A stretch of DNA of 64,000 bases from NCBI RefSeq assembly GCF_000956505.1, contig NZ_JYIX01000030.1:94506-158505 (forward strand), read 5' to 3'. The DNA is from Microbacterium azadirachtae. GTDB taxonomy: Bacteria; Actinomycetota; Actinomycetes; Actinomycetales; Microbacteriaceae. The notes below the pieces were generated by a model that saw only the letters and a list, made by a program, of their open reading frames with translations, was not told the origin of the DNA and made no database searches. Below, piece after piece: positions 7,873 to 16,640 of this stretch (the stretch's first letter is position 1; every line of letters starts with the position of its first letter). The translations under genes and the position numbers were made by a program.

Positions 7873-9978
7873 TCAGATGTCGAGGAAGCGGACGTCCTTG
7901 GCGTTGCGCTGGATGAAGCTGCGGCGGGACTCGACGTCCTCGCCCATCAGCACGCTGAAGATCTCGTCGGCCGCCGCGGCGTCGTCGATCGTGATCTGGC
8001 GGAGCGTGCGCGTGGTGTGATCCATCGTGGTCTCCCACAGCTCCTTGGCGTTCATCTCGCCCAGACCCTTGTAGCGCTGGATTCCCGCTTCCTTCGGGAT
8101 CCGCTTGCCGTTCGCGAGCCCGTCGTTGAGCAGGGCGTCGCGCTCCGCGTCCGAGTACACGTACTCGTGCGGCGAGTTCGTCCACTTCAGGCGGTACAGC
8201 GGCGGCATCGCGAGGAACACGAAGCCGGCCTCGATGAGCCCGCGCATGTAGCGGAACAGCAGCGTCAGCAGCAGCGTCGTGATGTGCTGGCCGTCGACGT
8301 CGGCATCCGCCATGAGCACGATCTTGTGATAGCGCGCCTTCGCCAGGTCGAAGTCCTCGCCGATGCCCGTGCCGAAGGCCTGGATCATCGCCTGGACCTC
8401 TTTGTTGGCGAGGGCCTTGTCCAGGCGGGCGCGCTCGACATTGAGGATCTTGCCGCGCAGCGCCAGGATCGCCTGCGTGTGCGGGTCGCGACCCTGCACG
8501 GCGGAGCCGCCGGCCGAGTCGCCCTCCACGAGGAAGATCTCGCTGATCGAGGGATCCTTGCTCGTGCAGTCCTTGAGCTTGTCGGGCATCGCGGCCGACT
8601 CGAAGACGCTCTTGCGCCGCGCGGTCTCGCGCGCCTTGCGGGCGGCCATCCGGGCGGTCGCGGCCTCGACGGCCTTCGTCACGACGTTCTTGGCCTGCTT
8701 CGGGTTGCGCTCGAACCAGTCGCCGAGCTGGTCGCCGACCACCTTCTGTGTGAAGGCCTTCGCCTCGGTGTTGCCGAGCTTGGTCTTGGTCTGGCCCTCG
8801 AACTGCGGCTCGCCGAGCTTGATCGAGATGACCGCGGTGAGCCCCTCGCGCACATCGTCGCCGGTGAGGTTGTCGTCCTTCTCCTTGAGGATGTTGTTGG
8901 CGCGCGCGTAGCGGTTGACGAGCGTCGTCAGCGCCGCGCGGAAGCCCTCCTCGTGAGTGCCGCCCTCATGCGTGTTGATCGTGTTCGCGTAGGTGAACAC
9001 GTTCTCGGTGTACCCGGTGGTCCACTGCATCGCGACCTCGAGCGAGATCTTGCGGGCGGTGTCCTCCGACTCGAAGGCGATGATCTCGTCGTTGACGACG
9101 TCGGCCTTGCGCACGTGGTTGAGGTACTCGACGTAATCCACGAGACCGCGCTCGTAGAAGAAGACGTCGGCGCGCTGGTGGGTGACGACGGTGCCGTCGA
9201 CCTCTTCATCGACCGTCGCGCCCTCGCGCTCGTCGAGCAGCTCGATGCGCAGGCCCTTGTTCAGGAACGCCATCTGCTGGAACCGGGTGCGCAGGGTGTC
9301 GTACTCGAACTCGACCGTCTCGGTGAAGATCTCCGCGTCAGGCCAGAACGTGATGGTGGTTCCGGTCTGGTCGGTCGCCTCGCCCTTCTCGAGCTGCTGC
9401 TGCGGGGCGCCGCCGTCCGCGAAGCGGTGCCGCCAGACGAAGCCCTTCTGCTTGACCTCGACGTCGAAACGGGTCGACAGGGCGTTGACCACAGAGGATC
9501 CGACGCCGTGCAGACCACCGGAGACGGCGTAGGCGCCGCCGCCGAACTTGCCGCCGGCGTGCAGGATCGTCAGCACGACCTCGACCGTCGACTTGGTCGG
9601 GTCGGAGGAGTGCGGGTCGACCGGGATTCCGCGGCCGTTGTCGACGACACGGACCCCGCCGTCGGCGAGCAGCGTGACGAGGATCTTGTCGGCGTAGCCG
9701 GCCAGCGCCTCGTCGACGGAGTTGTCGACGATCTCGTAAACCAGGTGGTGCAGACCCCGGGGACCGGTCGAGCCGATGTACATGCCGGGGCGCTTGCGCA
9801 CGGCCTCGAGGCCCTCGAGGATCTGGATCGAGTCGGCCCCGTACTCCACTTCTGCGGCAGGCTTCGCCGTCGAGGCGGGGACGCTCGGCGTCGTCGCGGA
9901 TCCGGGTGCTTCTGCCCCCGTCTGGGTCGAGTCGTTCGCGGTCGATTCGTTCGCGTCAGAGGGGGTTTCAGGCGTCAT
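7873..9978 (-). CDS. gyrB: DNA gyrase subunit B
   Basis: 701 residues. The GHKL ATPase domain shows [24 protein letters not shown] with the catalytic Glu and Asn, and [10 protein letters not shown]. The TOPRIM domain has [11 protein letters not shown] and the acidic metal-binding [11 protein letters not shown]. The C-terminal [19 protein letters not shown] is the conserved GyrA-contact region. The first roughly 45 residues are a low-complexity Thr/Ser/Pro/Ala extension typical of actinobacterial GyrB, so the start could lie further downstream. It supplies ATP hydrolysis for gyrase. It is first gene of gyrB-gyrA-DUF3566. Confidence 0.99.
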   Translation of the reverse strand: MTPETPSDANESTANDSTQTGAEAPGSATTPSVPASTAKPAAEVEYGADSIQILEGLEAVRKRPGMYIGSTGPRGLHHLVYEIVDNSVDEALAGYADKILVTLLADGGVRVVDNGRGIPVDPHSSDPTKSTVEVVLTILHAGGKFGGGAYAVSGGLHGVGSSVVNALSTRFDVEVKQKGFVWRHRFADGGAPQQQLEKGEATDQTGTTITFWPDAEIFTETVEFEYDTLRTRFQQMAFLNKGLRIELLDEREGATVDEEVDGTVVTHQRADVFFYERGLVDYVEYLNHVRKADVVNDEIIAFESEDTARKISLEVAMQWTTGYTENVFTYANTINTHEGGTHEEGFRAALTTLVNRYARANNILKEKDDNLTGDDVREGLTAVISIKLGEPQFEGQTKTKLGNTEAKAFTQKVVGDQLGDWFERNPKQAKNVVTKAVEAATARMAARKARETARRKSVFESAAMPDKLKDCTSKDPSISEIFLVEGDSAGGSAVQGRDPHTQAILALRGKILNVERARLDKALANKEVQAMIQAFGTGIGEDFDLAKARYHKIVLMADADVDGQHITTLLLTLLFRYMRGLIEAGFVFLAMPPLYRLKWTNSPHEYVYSDAERDALLNDGLANGKRIPKEAGIQRYKGLGEMNAKELWETTMDHTTRTLRQITIDDAAAADEIFSVLMGEDVESRRSFIQRNAKDVRFLDI

Positions 9979-10014
9979 CTGAGAGGAGGCTCCACATCGA
10001 AGATCTAGACGCCC

Positions 10015-10043
10015 AGTCTATCGGAAAGACCCCTTCCTGTCTC
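10015..10043 (-). promoter_or_regulatory. candidate gyrB promoter
   Basis: On the minus strand, GAGACA (10038-10043) and TAGACT (10015-10020) are separated by 17 bases and lie 37 bases before the gyrB ATG. Four of six bases of the -35 and the TANNNT of the -10 match the consensus. Confidence 0.5.
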
Positions 10044-10096
10044 GTTGTACGCGCTTCTGCGCGCCTGAAGTCCCCCAGGACGGGATGGATCATGTC

Positions 10097-10594
10097 CTAA
10101 CCGTAGGTATCGCGCGGACCGCGCCCTGGAGCGACTCTGGGGCCCCATTTCCATGAAGGGACGTCCGGCCCGACGAAGCGGATGTTCTGCACACCGGCCT
10201 CCGGATACCGACGCCCGATCTCCGTGATGATCACCGCGCGCATGTACTGCAGGTTCTTCGCCCACGCCGTCGAATCGCATTTGACCGTGAGCATGCCGCC
10301 GTCGAGCGACACCGGCTCGGAGTGCTTCGCGGTGTCGGGGCCGGCGAGTTCCGCCCACTGCAGCACCAGATCCTCGCGGCTCAGCGCCGCCTCCCAGCCC
10401 GCATCCTTGGTGAGTTTCGCGAGGACGTCGCCGAGCGTGCCAGGATCCCGTCCCGCGGTGAAAGGCGCATTCTCGTCGTCGACGAGGCGCTTCTTGCGCT
10501 TCCAGTTCTTCGAGCTCGGCTTCAGCCCCCGCAGCCGCAGGTAGGTCGCGATGGTCTCGGGGACGTCGGGCTCGGAGCGCTCAGGGTCGATCAT
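10097..10594 (-). CDS. dciA: DUF721 / DciA-type helicase-loading protein
   Basis: 165 residues. The N-terminal 70 residues are basic and likely flexible (KPSSKNWKRKKR), followed by the DUF721 core: LGDVLAKLTKDAGW, LVLQWAELAGPDTAKHSEPVSL, GMLTVKCDSTAWAKNLQYM and a C-terminal VQNIRFVGP. Proteins of this family (DciA) replace DnaC/DnaI as the DnaB helicase operator. Its ATG lies inside the end of recF (14-base overlap), so translation is coupled. Position between recF and gyrB matches the standard actinobacterial dnaA-dnaN-recF-DUF721-gyrB order. Confidence 0.88.
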   Translation of the reverse strand: MIDPERSEPDVPETIATYLRLRGLKPSSKNWKRKKRLVDDENAPFTAGRDPGTLGDVLAKLTKDAGWEAALSREDLVLQWAELAGPDTAKHSEPVSLDGGMLTVKCDSTAWAKNLQYMRAVIITEIGRRYPEAGVQNIRFVGPDVPSWKWGPRVAPGRGPRDTYG

Positions 10595-11966
10595 CGGTCA
10601 CCTCCTGCCCGTCATCCTCCGCCTTTTCGGCCGGGTTCGTCGGCTCGGCCGGCTCGGTCGGATCCGCCGGCTCTGCCGGATCGGCCGGATCCGCTGCCGT
10701 CGTCGCAGGCGTTTCGGGGCGCACTTCTTCGTTTTGGGGCGCGTCCTGCCGGGATTCCGTGGAATCCTGCGCCCCAAACGTCGATTCTCCGCCCCGAACC
10801 TCACGTTCGTCCGTGATCGTGCCGGCCGAGACCCGGACCACGTGACGGTGCAGCACCTCGGGGATGTCCTCCTCGACCGCGGCGGTCACGAGCACCTGCT
10901 CGTACCCGGCGGTGATCCCGGCGAGACGGCGGCGGCGCTCGGCGTCGAGTTCGGCGAACACGTCGTCGAGGATGAGGACCGGATCCCCCGCGGGAGACTC
11001 CGCGCGCAGGAGCTCGGCCGAGGCCAGGCGCAGCGCGAGCGCGATCGACCACGATTCGCCGTGCGAGGCGTAGCCCTTCACCGGCAGGTCGCGGACCCGC
11101 AGCACGAGGTCGTCGCGATGCGGCCCGACCAGGGTCAACCCGCGCTCGAGCTCGGCCGAGCGCTTGGCCGCGAGGGCGGTGCGGAAGAGATCGGCCGTGG
11201 ATCCAGCCGTGGATCCAGCCGCGGCATCCTGATCCGGTCGCAGGGCGTCGCCCTCCTCCGGGTCTCCGCCGCGGATCGACTGGGCCCAGTGCAGGCGCGG
11301 ATCATGGTCCTCCCCGGCGATCGCGGAGTAGGCGGCCGCGAGACCGGGCTGCAGGTCGGCCGCGAGGCGGGACCGCGCGTCGATGATCTCGGATCCGAGT
11401 GCGATGAGCTTGTCGTCCCAGACGTCGAGCGTCGGAAGAGCCTCAGCCTTCATGCCGCGGGCGCGCGCGGACTTCAGCAGCGCGGTGCGCTGACGCAGCA
11501 CCCGATCGTAGTCGCCGAGCACGGCCGACATGCGCGGGGTGCGCTGGATCAGCAGCTGATCGGCGAAACGACGTCGAGCGGAAGGATCCCCGCGCACGAT
11601 CTGCAGGTCCTCCGGGGCGAAGAGCACGACGTGCGCATACCGAGGCAGGTCCGCGGTGCGCCCCGGCGCGCCGTTGATGCGCGCCTTGTTCGAGCCCTGA
11701 CGGTTGATTTGCACTTCGATCAGGACTTTTCTCGGGCCATGCGCGAGCCGGGCTCGGACGATCGCAGCCTCGTGGCCGTCGCGCACCATAGGCGCATCCG
11801 ACGAGACCCGGTGCGATCCGAGGGTGGCGAGGAAGACGATCGCCTCGGCGAGATTCGTCTTGCCCTGGCCGTTGCGGCCGACGAGCACGTTCGGTCCGCG
11901 GTGCAGCGTGAGTTCGGCGGTCGCGTAATTGCGGAAGTCCACGAGGCTGAGATGCTCCACAATCAC
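10581..11966 (-). CDS. recF: DNA replication and repair protein RecF
   Basis: Start taken at GTG 11966 (an AGGTAAGG sequence precedes it and the protein then opens IVEHLSLVDFRNY as in other RecF); an in-frame ATG at 11996 would add ten residues. Product is 461 residues. Walker A is GRNGQGKT at 30-37, the ABC signature region is SHGESWSIALALRL and Walker B is VLILDDVFAELD. RecF loads RecA at gapped DNA with RecO/RecR. The conserved part ends near residue 390; about 70 extra residues follow, an acidic Pro/Ala/Asp tail (DPADPAEPADPTEPAEP) not present in typical RecF of 360-400 residues. The tail end overlaps the dciA start. Confidence 0.95.
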   Translation of the reverse strand: MIVEHLSLVDFRNYATAELTLHRGPNVLVGRNGQGKTNLAEAIVFLATLGSHRVSSDAPMVRDGHEAAIVRARLAHGPRKVLIEVQINRQGSNKARINGAPGRTADLPRYAHVVLFAPEDLQIVRGDPSARRRFADQLLIQRTPRMSAVLGDYDRVLRQRTALLKSARARGMKAEALPTLDVWDDKLIALGSEIIDARSRLAADLQPGLAAAYSAIAGEDHDPRLHWAQSIRGGDPEEGDALRPDQDAAAGSTAGSTADLFRTALAAKRSAELERGLTLVGPHRDDLVLRVRDLPVKGYASHGESWSIALALRLASAELLRAESPAGDPVLILDDVFAELDAERRRRLAGITAGYEQVLVTAAVEEDIPEVLHRHVVRVSAGTITDEREVRGGESTFGAQDSTESRQDAPQNEEVRPETPATTAADPADPAEPADPTEPAEPTNPAEKAEDDGQEVTDDRP

Positions 11967-12020
11967 CCGAGCAACCTTACCTGCGGGCCCCGACACCCGA
12001 TTCGGGCCGGAGGATCCGTC

Positions 12021-12473
12021 TCAGAGATCGCGAGCGAGGTAGACCATGCCGCCCTCGCGCCGGATCTCGGACATGCCTGCCCGCGCGAGCACGGCGAGGG
12101 AGGCGAGGTTCGCCTCCTCGGTGTCAGCGATCGCGCGGACCGCGCCGTGACCGGCTGCGATCCGCAAACCCTCGGCGACAGCGGCGGAGGCGAGACCTCG
12201 TCCGCGGGCTGCGGGGACGAGTCCATACCCGAACTCGACCGTTCCCGTCTCGTCCGGCGGGCCGAAGAATCCGAAGCCGCCGACCGCGACGCCGTCGTCA
12301 TCGCGGATGGCGTACAGCGTGAAGACCGGATCCTCCGCTTCACGGGAGGCGAGGGAGCGCAGCGGCACGAGTTCATCCGCGAAGGGATACTCCGGATGCC
12401 AGTCGTCTCCCGGCCGCTCATCGCGGACGACGATCCGCCCCGCGAGTGCGGGATCGATCGGGTCCAGCCTCAT
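12021..12473 (-). CDS. GNAT-family N-acetyltransferase
   Basis: 150 residues of GNAT fold: VFTLYAIRDDDGVAVGGFGFFG (strands 2-4), TVEFGYGLVPAARGRGLASAAV with the acetyl-CoA loop R-G-R-G-L-A, then NLASLAVLARAGM. This resembles RimJ/RimL-type transferases that modify protein N termini or small amines; the substrate is not evident. It sits five bases after dnaN and 54 bases before the chosen recF start, inside the replication operon. In many relatives gnd occupies this slot. It may be cotranscribed with dnaN simply by position. Confidence 0.85.
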   Translation of the reverse strand: MRLDPIDPALAGRIVVRDERPGDDWHPEYPFADELVPLRSLASREAEDPVFTLYAIRDDDGVAVGGFGFFGPPDETGTVEFGYGLVPAARGRGLASAAVAEGLRIAAGHGAVRAIADTEEANLASLAVLARAGMSEIRREGGMVYLARDL

Positions 12474-12477
12474 CTGC

Positions 12478-13617
12478 TCAGCGGAGCAGCAGGTTCGGCT
12501 GCAGCAGGTACTTGTACGAGTCGAGGCCCGCCTGGTCGACCGACGTCTGGCTCGTGATCAGCACGGGGCTGAGCTTGTTCGCGTTGTCGGACGAGGTGAA
12601 CGTGACGCGCACGAACTCGCTCTTGAGCGCACCGAGCGCCTCGAGCAGGTACTGCGGGTTCAGGCCGAGGGTGACCTCTTCGCCGTTGAGGTGCGCGTCG
12701 ACCGACTCGGAGGCGCGGGCCTGCTCGCCGCCGGAGGCGTCCATCGTCACATCCGAGGTGTCGAACGTGAACCGCAGCGGCGCGGACCTGTCCAGCACGA
12801 GCGCGACACGACGCACTGCTTCGGTGAGATCGGCGGTGCTGACGACCGCGTGGTGGTCGGTCTGCTCGGGGAAAAGCCGCCGGACCGGGGGGAAGTTCCC
12901 CTTGATGAGCAGCGACGTCACGGTCTTGTTGCCCGCCGTGAACGCGATGATCTCGCGATCGCCGGCACCGGAGAACGAGATCTGGATCGTGCCGGCGTGA
13001 CCGAAGGTCTTGCCGACCTCCTGCAGCGTGCGTGCAGGGACGAGCGCTGTCTGCTCCGCAGCCTCGCCGTCCCAGGGCACGTCGCGCAGCGACACCCGAT
13101 AGCGGTCGGTGGCCACGAGGCTCAGCGTGTTCTCGCTGACCTCGAGCTGGACGCCGGTCAGCACCGGGGTCACGTCATCGCGCGAAGCGGCGAAGGCCAC
13201 CTGCGCGATCGCGGTGCCGAAGTCCTCGGCCGGAACGACGCCGCTGGTGCCTGTGACCTCGGGGATCGAGGGATATTCCTCAACGGGCATGGCCGCGAGG
13301 GTGAACCGCGCGGACCCGCAACGCACGGCGATGCCCCCGTCCTCCTCGACGGAGATCTCGATCGGGGCATTCGGCAGTCGGCTGGCGATGTCGGACAGAA
13401 GGCGGCCGTGCACGAGAATCGTGCCCGGTTCGTCGACGGTGGCCTCGATCGTGGTGCGCGCGGAGGCTTCGTAGTCGAAGGCCGAGAGGGTGAGACCCTC
13501 GTCACCGGCTTCGATCAGCACTCCGGCCAGGATCGGCTGCGGGTTGCGCTGGGGCAGCAGCTTGACGACGAAGGACACAGCTTCGCTGAAGACATCGCGA
13601 TTGACCTGGAACCTCAC
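12478..13617 (-). CDS. dnaN: DNA polymerase III sliding clamp (beta subunit)
   Basis: 379 residues from GTG 13617, which is preceded by GGAGGAG at good distance and yields the usual opening RFQVNRDVFSEAVSFVVKLLP. The frame is open further upstream but that part has no similarity to DnaN. Three repeated clamp domains are recognisable (LPQRNPQPILAGVLIEA; FAASRDDVTPVLTGVQLEV; the third ends LLQPNLLLR). The C terminus is the place that binds polymerase and clamp-loader motifs. It lies between oriC and the GNAT gene, transcribed away from dnaA in the same direction. Confidence 0.98.
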   Translation of the reverse strand: MRFQVNRDVFSEAVSFVVKLLPQRNPQPILAGVLIEAGDEGLTLSAFDYEASARTTIEATVDEPGTILVHGRLLSDIASRLPNAPIEISVEEDGGIAVRCGSARFTLAAMPVEEYPSIPEVTGTSGVVPAEDFGTAIAQVAFAASRDDVTPVLTGVQLEVSENTLSLVATDRYRVSLRDVPWDGEAAEQTALVPARTLQEVGKTFGHAGTIQISFSGAGDREIIAFTAGNKTVTSLLIKGNFPPVRRLFPEQTDHHAVVSTADLTEAVRRVALVLDRSAPLRFTFDTSDVTMDASGGEQARASESVDAHLNGEEVTLGLNPQYLLEALGALKSEFVRVTFTSSDNANKLSPVLITSQTSVDQAGLDSYKYLLQPNLLLR

Positions 13618-14114
13618 GGCGCTCCTCCGTCGACTGGATGCGGAGGATGACACGTTTCTCCGCCCCTGGCACACACCAGGGGATCCCATGCTAATGCCAC
13701 GCGGCGTCAGGTCCAGGTCGAAGTGCTTCGGATCCGGATCCATCCCCAACCGGGCACCGTGTGGTGATCGATGGACCGAGATTCGAAAGGAGTTCTTAAC
13801 AGTGTTAACGCCTGTGGATACTGTGGATAACTCTGGGGATGCTTTGCGGCTCTAGGGAACTACAAACATGTGAGTTGTGGAGACCCTGCGGAAACAGTGG
13901 GGTCCCGGGGGGTCGTGCGCCGATCCGATTCCCCGAGTTATCCACAGATCGAGGCTCCGGATGGGGATCCCACGCCGTCCTGATCCCGAGATATCCCCAA
14001 GTTATCCACATGTGGACTTCCGGGCGAGGCGGATGCCGGATTTCGCCGTCGGGTCGCCGAACGGACCTCTCCGACGTCCCTGAGGCCGGGCAGAGGGGCT
14101 GAGCGCGGAGGGTG
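13618..14114. other. oriC: replication origin oriC (dnaA-dnaN intergenic region)
   Basis: This 497-base gap holds DnaA boxes TGTGGATAC (13813-13821) directly abutting TGTGGATAA (13822-13830), then TTATCCACA (13938-13946), ATATCCCCA (13991-13999) and TTATCCACA (14002-14010), the last followed by TGTGGACTT (14011-14019). An A/T-richer stretch with the palindrome TTAACAGTGTTAA (13796-13808) next to the first pair is a candidate unwinding element. Box clustering between dnaA and dnaN is the standard oriC layout of actinobacteria. The region also carries the dnaN ribosome-binding site at its left edge. Confidence 0.88.
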
Positions 14115-15515
14115 TCAGCGCCGGCTGAGCTGGGCGGTGATCTCGGTCACCTGGTTGAAGATGGCGCGACGCTCCTTCATGAGCTCGCTGATCTTCTTGT
14201 ACGCGTACATCACCGTGGTGTGGTCGCGATTACCGAAGAGCTGGCCGATCTTCGGGAGCGAGAGGTTGGTCCGCTCGCGGCAGAGGTACATGGCGATCTG
14301 CCGTGCGGTCGCGATCTGCTGCGACCGACTGGATCCGTACAGGTCGTCCTCTGAGAGCTTGAAGTAGTTCGCCGTCGTCGTGATGATGTCCGTCGGCGAG
14401 ATGATGCTGTCCTCATCCTGGTCGACGATGTCGCGCAGCGCGGTCTGCGCGGTGGCGATGTCCAGCGCGGAGCGATTGAGGTTCGCGAAAGCCGTGGCGC
14501 GGATGAGCGCGCCCTCGAGCTCGCGGATGTTGGACGAGACCTTGGTGGCGATGTACTCGAGCACGTCGTCCGGGACGTGCAGCTGCTCGCTCTGCGCCTT
14601 CTTGCGGAGGATCGCGATGCGCGTCTCGAGGTCGGGCGCCTGCACATCGGTGATGAGGCCCCACTCGAACCGGCTGCGCATCCGCTCCTCGAAGCCGGTG
14701 AGGTGCTTCGGCGGAAGGTCGCTCGTGATGACGACCTGCTTGTTGTGGTCGTGCAGCTGGTTGAAGGTGTGGAAGAACGCCTCCTGGGTCTCCGCACGGC
14801 CCTGCAGGAACTGGATGTCGTCGATCATCAGGATGTCGACCTCGCGGTAGCGCGCCTGGAAGGCGGATCCGCGGTTGTTCGCGATCGAGTTGATGAAGTC
14901 GTTCGTGAATTCCTCGCTCGACACGTACCGCACCTTGACCCCGGCGTAAAGGGACTGCGCGTAGTCGCCGATCGCGTGCAGCAGGTGCGTCTTGCCGAGG
15001 CCCGGCCCGCCGTAGATGAACAAGGGGTTGTACGCCTTCGCGGGTGCTTCGGCCACCGCGACGGCCGCGGCATGCGCGAACCGGTTGGACTGGCCGATGA
15101 CGAAGTTGTCGAAGACGTACTTGGGGTTCAGCCGCGATTCATGGCGGGTCGGGGTCGACTGCTGCTCGATGGGGGAGTCGACCCTGGTCTGCTCCTGCCG
15201 CCCTGGCACGAAGTCGGCGACCGGGATCGGAAGGGTCTGCTGCTCGACCATGTCGTGGTTGACCGTGACGCGGAAGGACGTGACCTCGTCGCCGATGCGA
15301 CTGAGCGCTTCCATGATCGGCAGGCGCAGGCGCTTGTTGATCTGTCCCGCGGTGAGATCGTTCGGCACCTCGAGGTAGAGGGTGGCCGTCATCACGCCGG
15401 CGGGCACGGCCAGGTTGAGGAAGCCCTGCAGGGGTGCGGTGACGCGTTCGTCGCGGGCGAGCTCCGCAAGAAGTTCGTCCCAGACGGGGACCTCGGACTC
15501 TGCGGCTGCGGACAT
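14115..15515 (-). CDS. dnaA: chromosomal replication initiator DnaA
   Basis: 466 residues from ATG 15515, chosen because GGGGGA lies just upstream and the protein then opens with the domain I pattern VWDELLAEL; the frame is open 14 codons further. Domain I covers about 8-95, domain II is a short linker to about 128, and the AAA+ domain has Walker A GGPGLGKT (169-176) and Walker B ILMIDDIQFLQG. Domain IV ends with the DnaA-box-binding signature FGNRDHTTVMYAYKKI. It melts oriC and recruits the helicase. DnaA boxes lie on both sides of the gene. Confidence 0.99.
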   Translation of the reverse strand: MSAAAESEVPVWDELLAELARDERVTAPLQGFLNLAVPAGVMTATLYLEVPNDLTAGQINKRLRLPIMEALSRIGDEVTSFRVTVNHDMVEQQTLPIPVADFVPGRQEQTRVDSPIEQQSTPTRHESRLNPKYVFDNFVIGQSNRFAHAAAVAVAEAPAKAYNPLFIYGGPGLGKTHLLHAIGDYAQSLYAGVKVRYVSSEEFTNDFINSIANNRGSAFQARYREVDILMIDDIQFLQGRAETQEAFFHTFNQLHDHNKQVVITSDLPPKHLTGFEERMRSRFEWGLITDVQAPDLETRIAILRKKAQSEQLHVPDDVLEYIATKVSSNIRELEGALIRATAFANLNRSALDIATAQTALRDIVDQDEDSIISPTDIITTTANYFKLSEDDLYGSSRSQQIATARQIAMYLCRERTNLSLPKIGQLFGNRDHTTVMYAYKKISELMKERRAIFNQVTEITAQLSRR

Positions 15516-15816
15516 GGTTCCCCCGGGCGACTCGGCACAGCGGGCGGACCTGGACACGCTGCCTGTGGATAACTGCTCGTGCCACGGTAGTCAGCCTGGG
15601 CCGCAAGGGCAAGCTGTGACTGGGAAGGACAGACGGCGTGTCCCTGTTGAAGGATCCCTCCACAGATGTGGATAATGATCCTTTCGCCTGCTCGGTTTGC
15701 GATGTGGAGGTCTACGTCGTAGCCTTAATCGGTTGACTTATGCCATTTCGGCAGTCTTTGTCCACCGTCTCCGGCCGCATCGATCCCGGTGACAGCTTCC
15801 CTCTTCCGGAGAAATC
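15516..15816. other. dnaA-rpmH divergent region with DnaA boxes
   Basis: This 301-base stretch has TGTGGATAA at 15564-15572 and 15667-15675, plus TTGTCCACC at 15758-15766. It carries the start regions of dnaA (minus) and rpmH (plus). A TTGCGA (15698-15703) and TAGCCT (15720-15725) pair could drive rpmH. The boxes suggest dnaA autoregulation or a second origin half. Confidence 0.7.
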
Positions 15817-15954
15817 ATGAGCAAGCGTACTTTCCAGCCCAACAACCGTCGTCGCGCCAAGAAGCACGGCTTCCGTGCCCGCATGCGCACCCGCGCCGGC
15901 CGCGCCATCCTCGCGGCCCGTCGCACGAAGGGCCGTGTCGAGCTCTCGGCGTAA
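15817..15954 (+). CDS. rpmH: 50S ribosomal protein L34
   Basis: 45 residues opening [19 protein letters not shown] and ending in a basic GRVELSA, the full length of bL34. CCGGAG precedes the ATG. It starts the plus-strand operon rpmH-rnpA-yidD-yidC-jag-rsmG, transcribed away from dnaA as in nearly all bacteria. Confidence 0.99.
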   Translation: MSKRTFQPNNRRRAKKHGFRARMRTRAGRAILAARRTKGRVELSA

Positions 15955-15957
15955 ACC

Positions 15958-16290
15958 GTGCTCGCCCGCCCGCATCGCCTCGTCCGCGGGTCCGACTACC
16001 GCATGGTGGTTCGGCGCGGGCGGCGATACGGCGGGCCGCGGTTGGTCGTCTCCGTGCTCGACACCGGAGAGCAGCGCCCCGTGCGCTTCGGCTTCATCGT
16101 GAGCAAGCAAGTAGGAAACGCCGTGACCCGGAACACTGTCCGGCGACGCCTGAAGGACGCATGCGCCCGTCAGTTGCCGCTGCCCGACGGCGTCGACATC
16201 GTCATCCGCGCCCTGCCCTCGGCGGCAGAGGCGCCTTTCGTGGATCTGCTCTCGGATCTCGGACGGGCCGTCGATCGAGGTGTGCGATGA
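15958..16290 (+). CDS. rnpA: ribonuclease P protein component
   Basis: 110 residues starting at GTG three bases after the rpmH stop. The signature [25 protein letters not shown] is the conserved RNR-motif helix that contacts the catalytic RNA and the 5' leader of pre-tRNA. It assists the RNase P RNA in trimming tRNA 5' ends. The stop overlaps the yidD start (ATGA). Confidence 0.97.
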   Translation: MLARPHRLVRGSDYRMVVRRGRRYGGPRLVVSVLDTGEQRPVRFGFIVSKQVGNAVTRNTVRRRLKDACARQLPLPDGVDIVIRALPSAAEAPFVDLLSDLGRAVDRGVR

Positions 16291-16637
16291 GCGCGCTGCC
16301 GGCGTACTCGCGGGGGACAGCGCACCTGCACGCCGGTGATGCGATGCGGGCGTTGCCGCTGGTGCCGCGCAACCTCGTGCTGGGATTCCTCACCGCCTAT
16401 CGCGCGGTGGTGTCGCCGCTCTATGGCGATGTCTGTGCGTACTACCCATCTTGTTCCGCCTACGCTGTAGGTGCGGTGCAGCAGCACGGTGCGGTGAAGG
16501 GCGCAGGCCTCTCGGCGTGGCGGATCCTGCGCTGCAATCCCTGGAGCCACGGCGGCGTGGACGACGTGCCACCGCATTCCGATTTCCGACACGCCCTCAC
16601 GCCACGAGGATTCGTCGTACCCTCCCGAAAGGACTGA
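16287..16637 (+). CDS. yidD: YidD membrane-insertion factor
   Basis: 116 residues from ATG 16287, overlapping the rnpA stop by four bases. The core has [30 protein letters not shown], with the conserved Cys pair, then [29 protein letters not shown], which is the family signature. YidD supports YidC-dependent insertion of inner membrane proteins. An alternative start at the Met before RALPLVPRN is possible because the first 18 residues are not family-conserved. yidC follows after three bases. Confidence 0.95.
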   Translation: MSALPAYSRGTAHLHAGDAMRALPLVPRNLVLGFLTAYRAVVSPLYGDVCAYYPSCSAYAVGAVQQHGAVKGAGLSAWRILRCNPWSHGGVDDVPPHSDFRHALTPRGFVVPSRKD

Positions 16638-16640
16638 TCA

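Noticed and set aside
7768..10008. 746-codon plus-strand open frame opposite gyrB
   Set aside because: Same reason; mirrors gyrB codon bias and has no ribosome-binding site.
13622..13749. N-terminal extension of DnaN to ATG 13749
   Set aside because: The additional 44 residues lie in oriC and are not DnaN-like; GTG 13617 has a strong ribosome-binding site.
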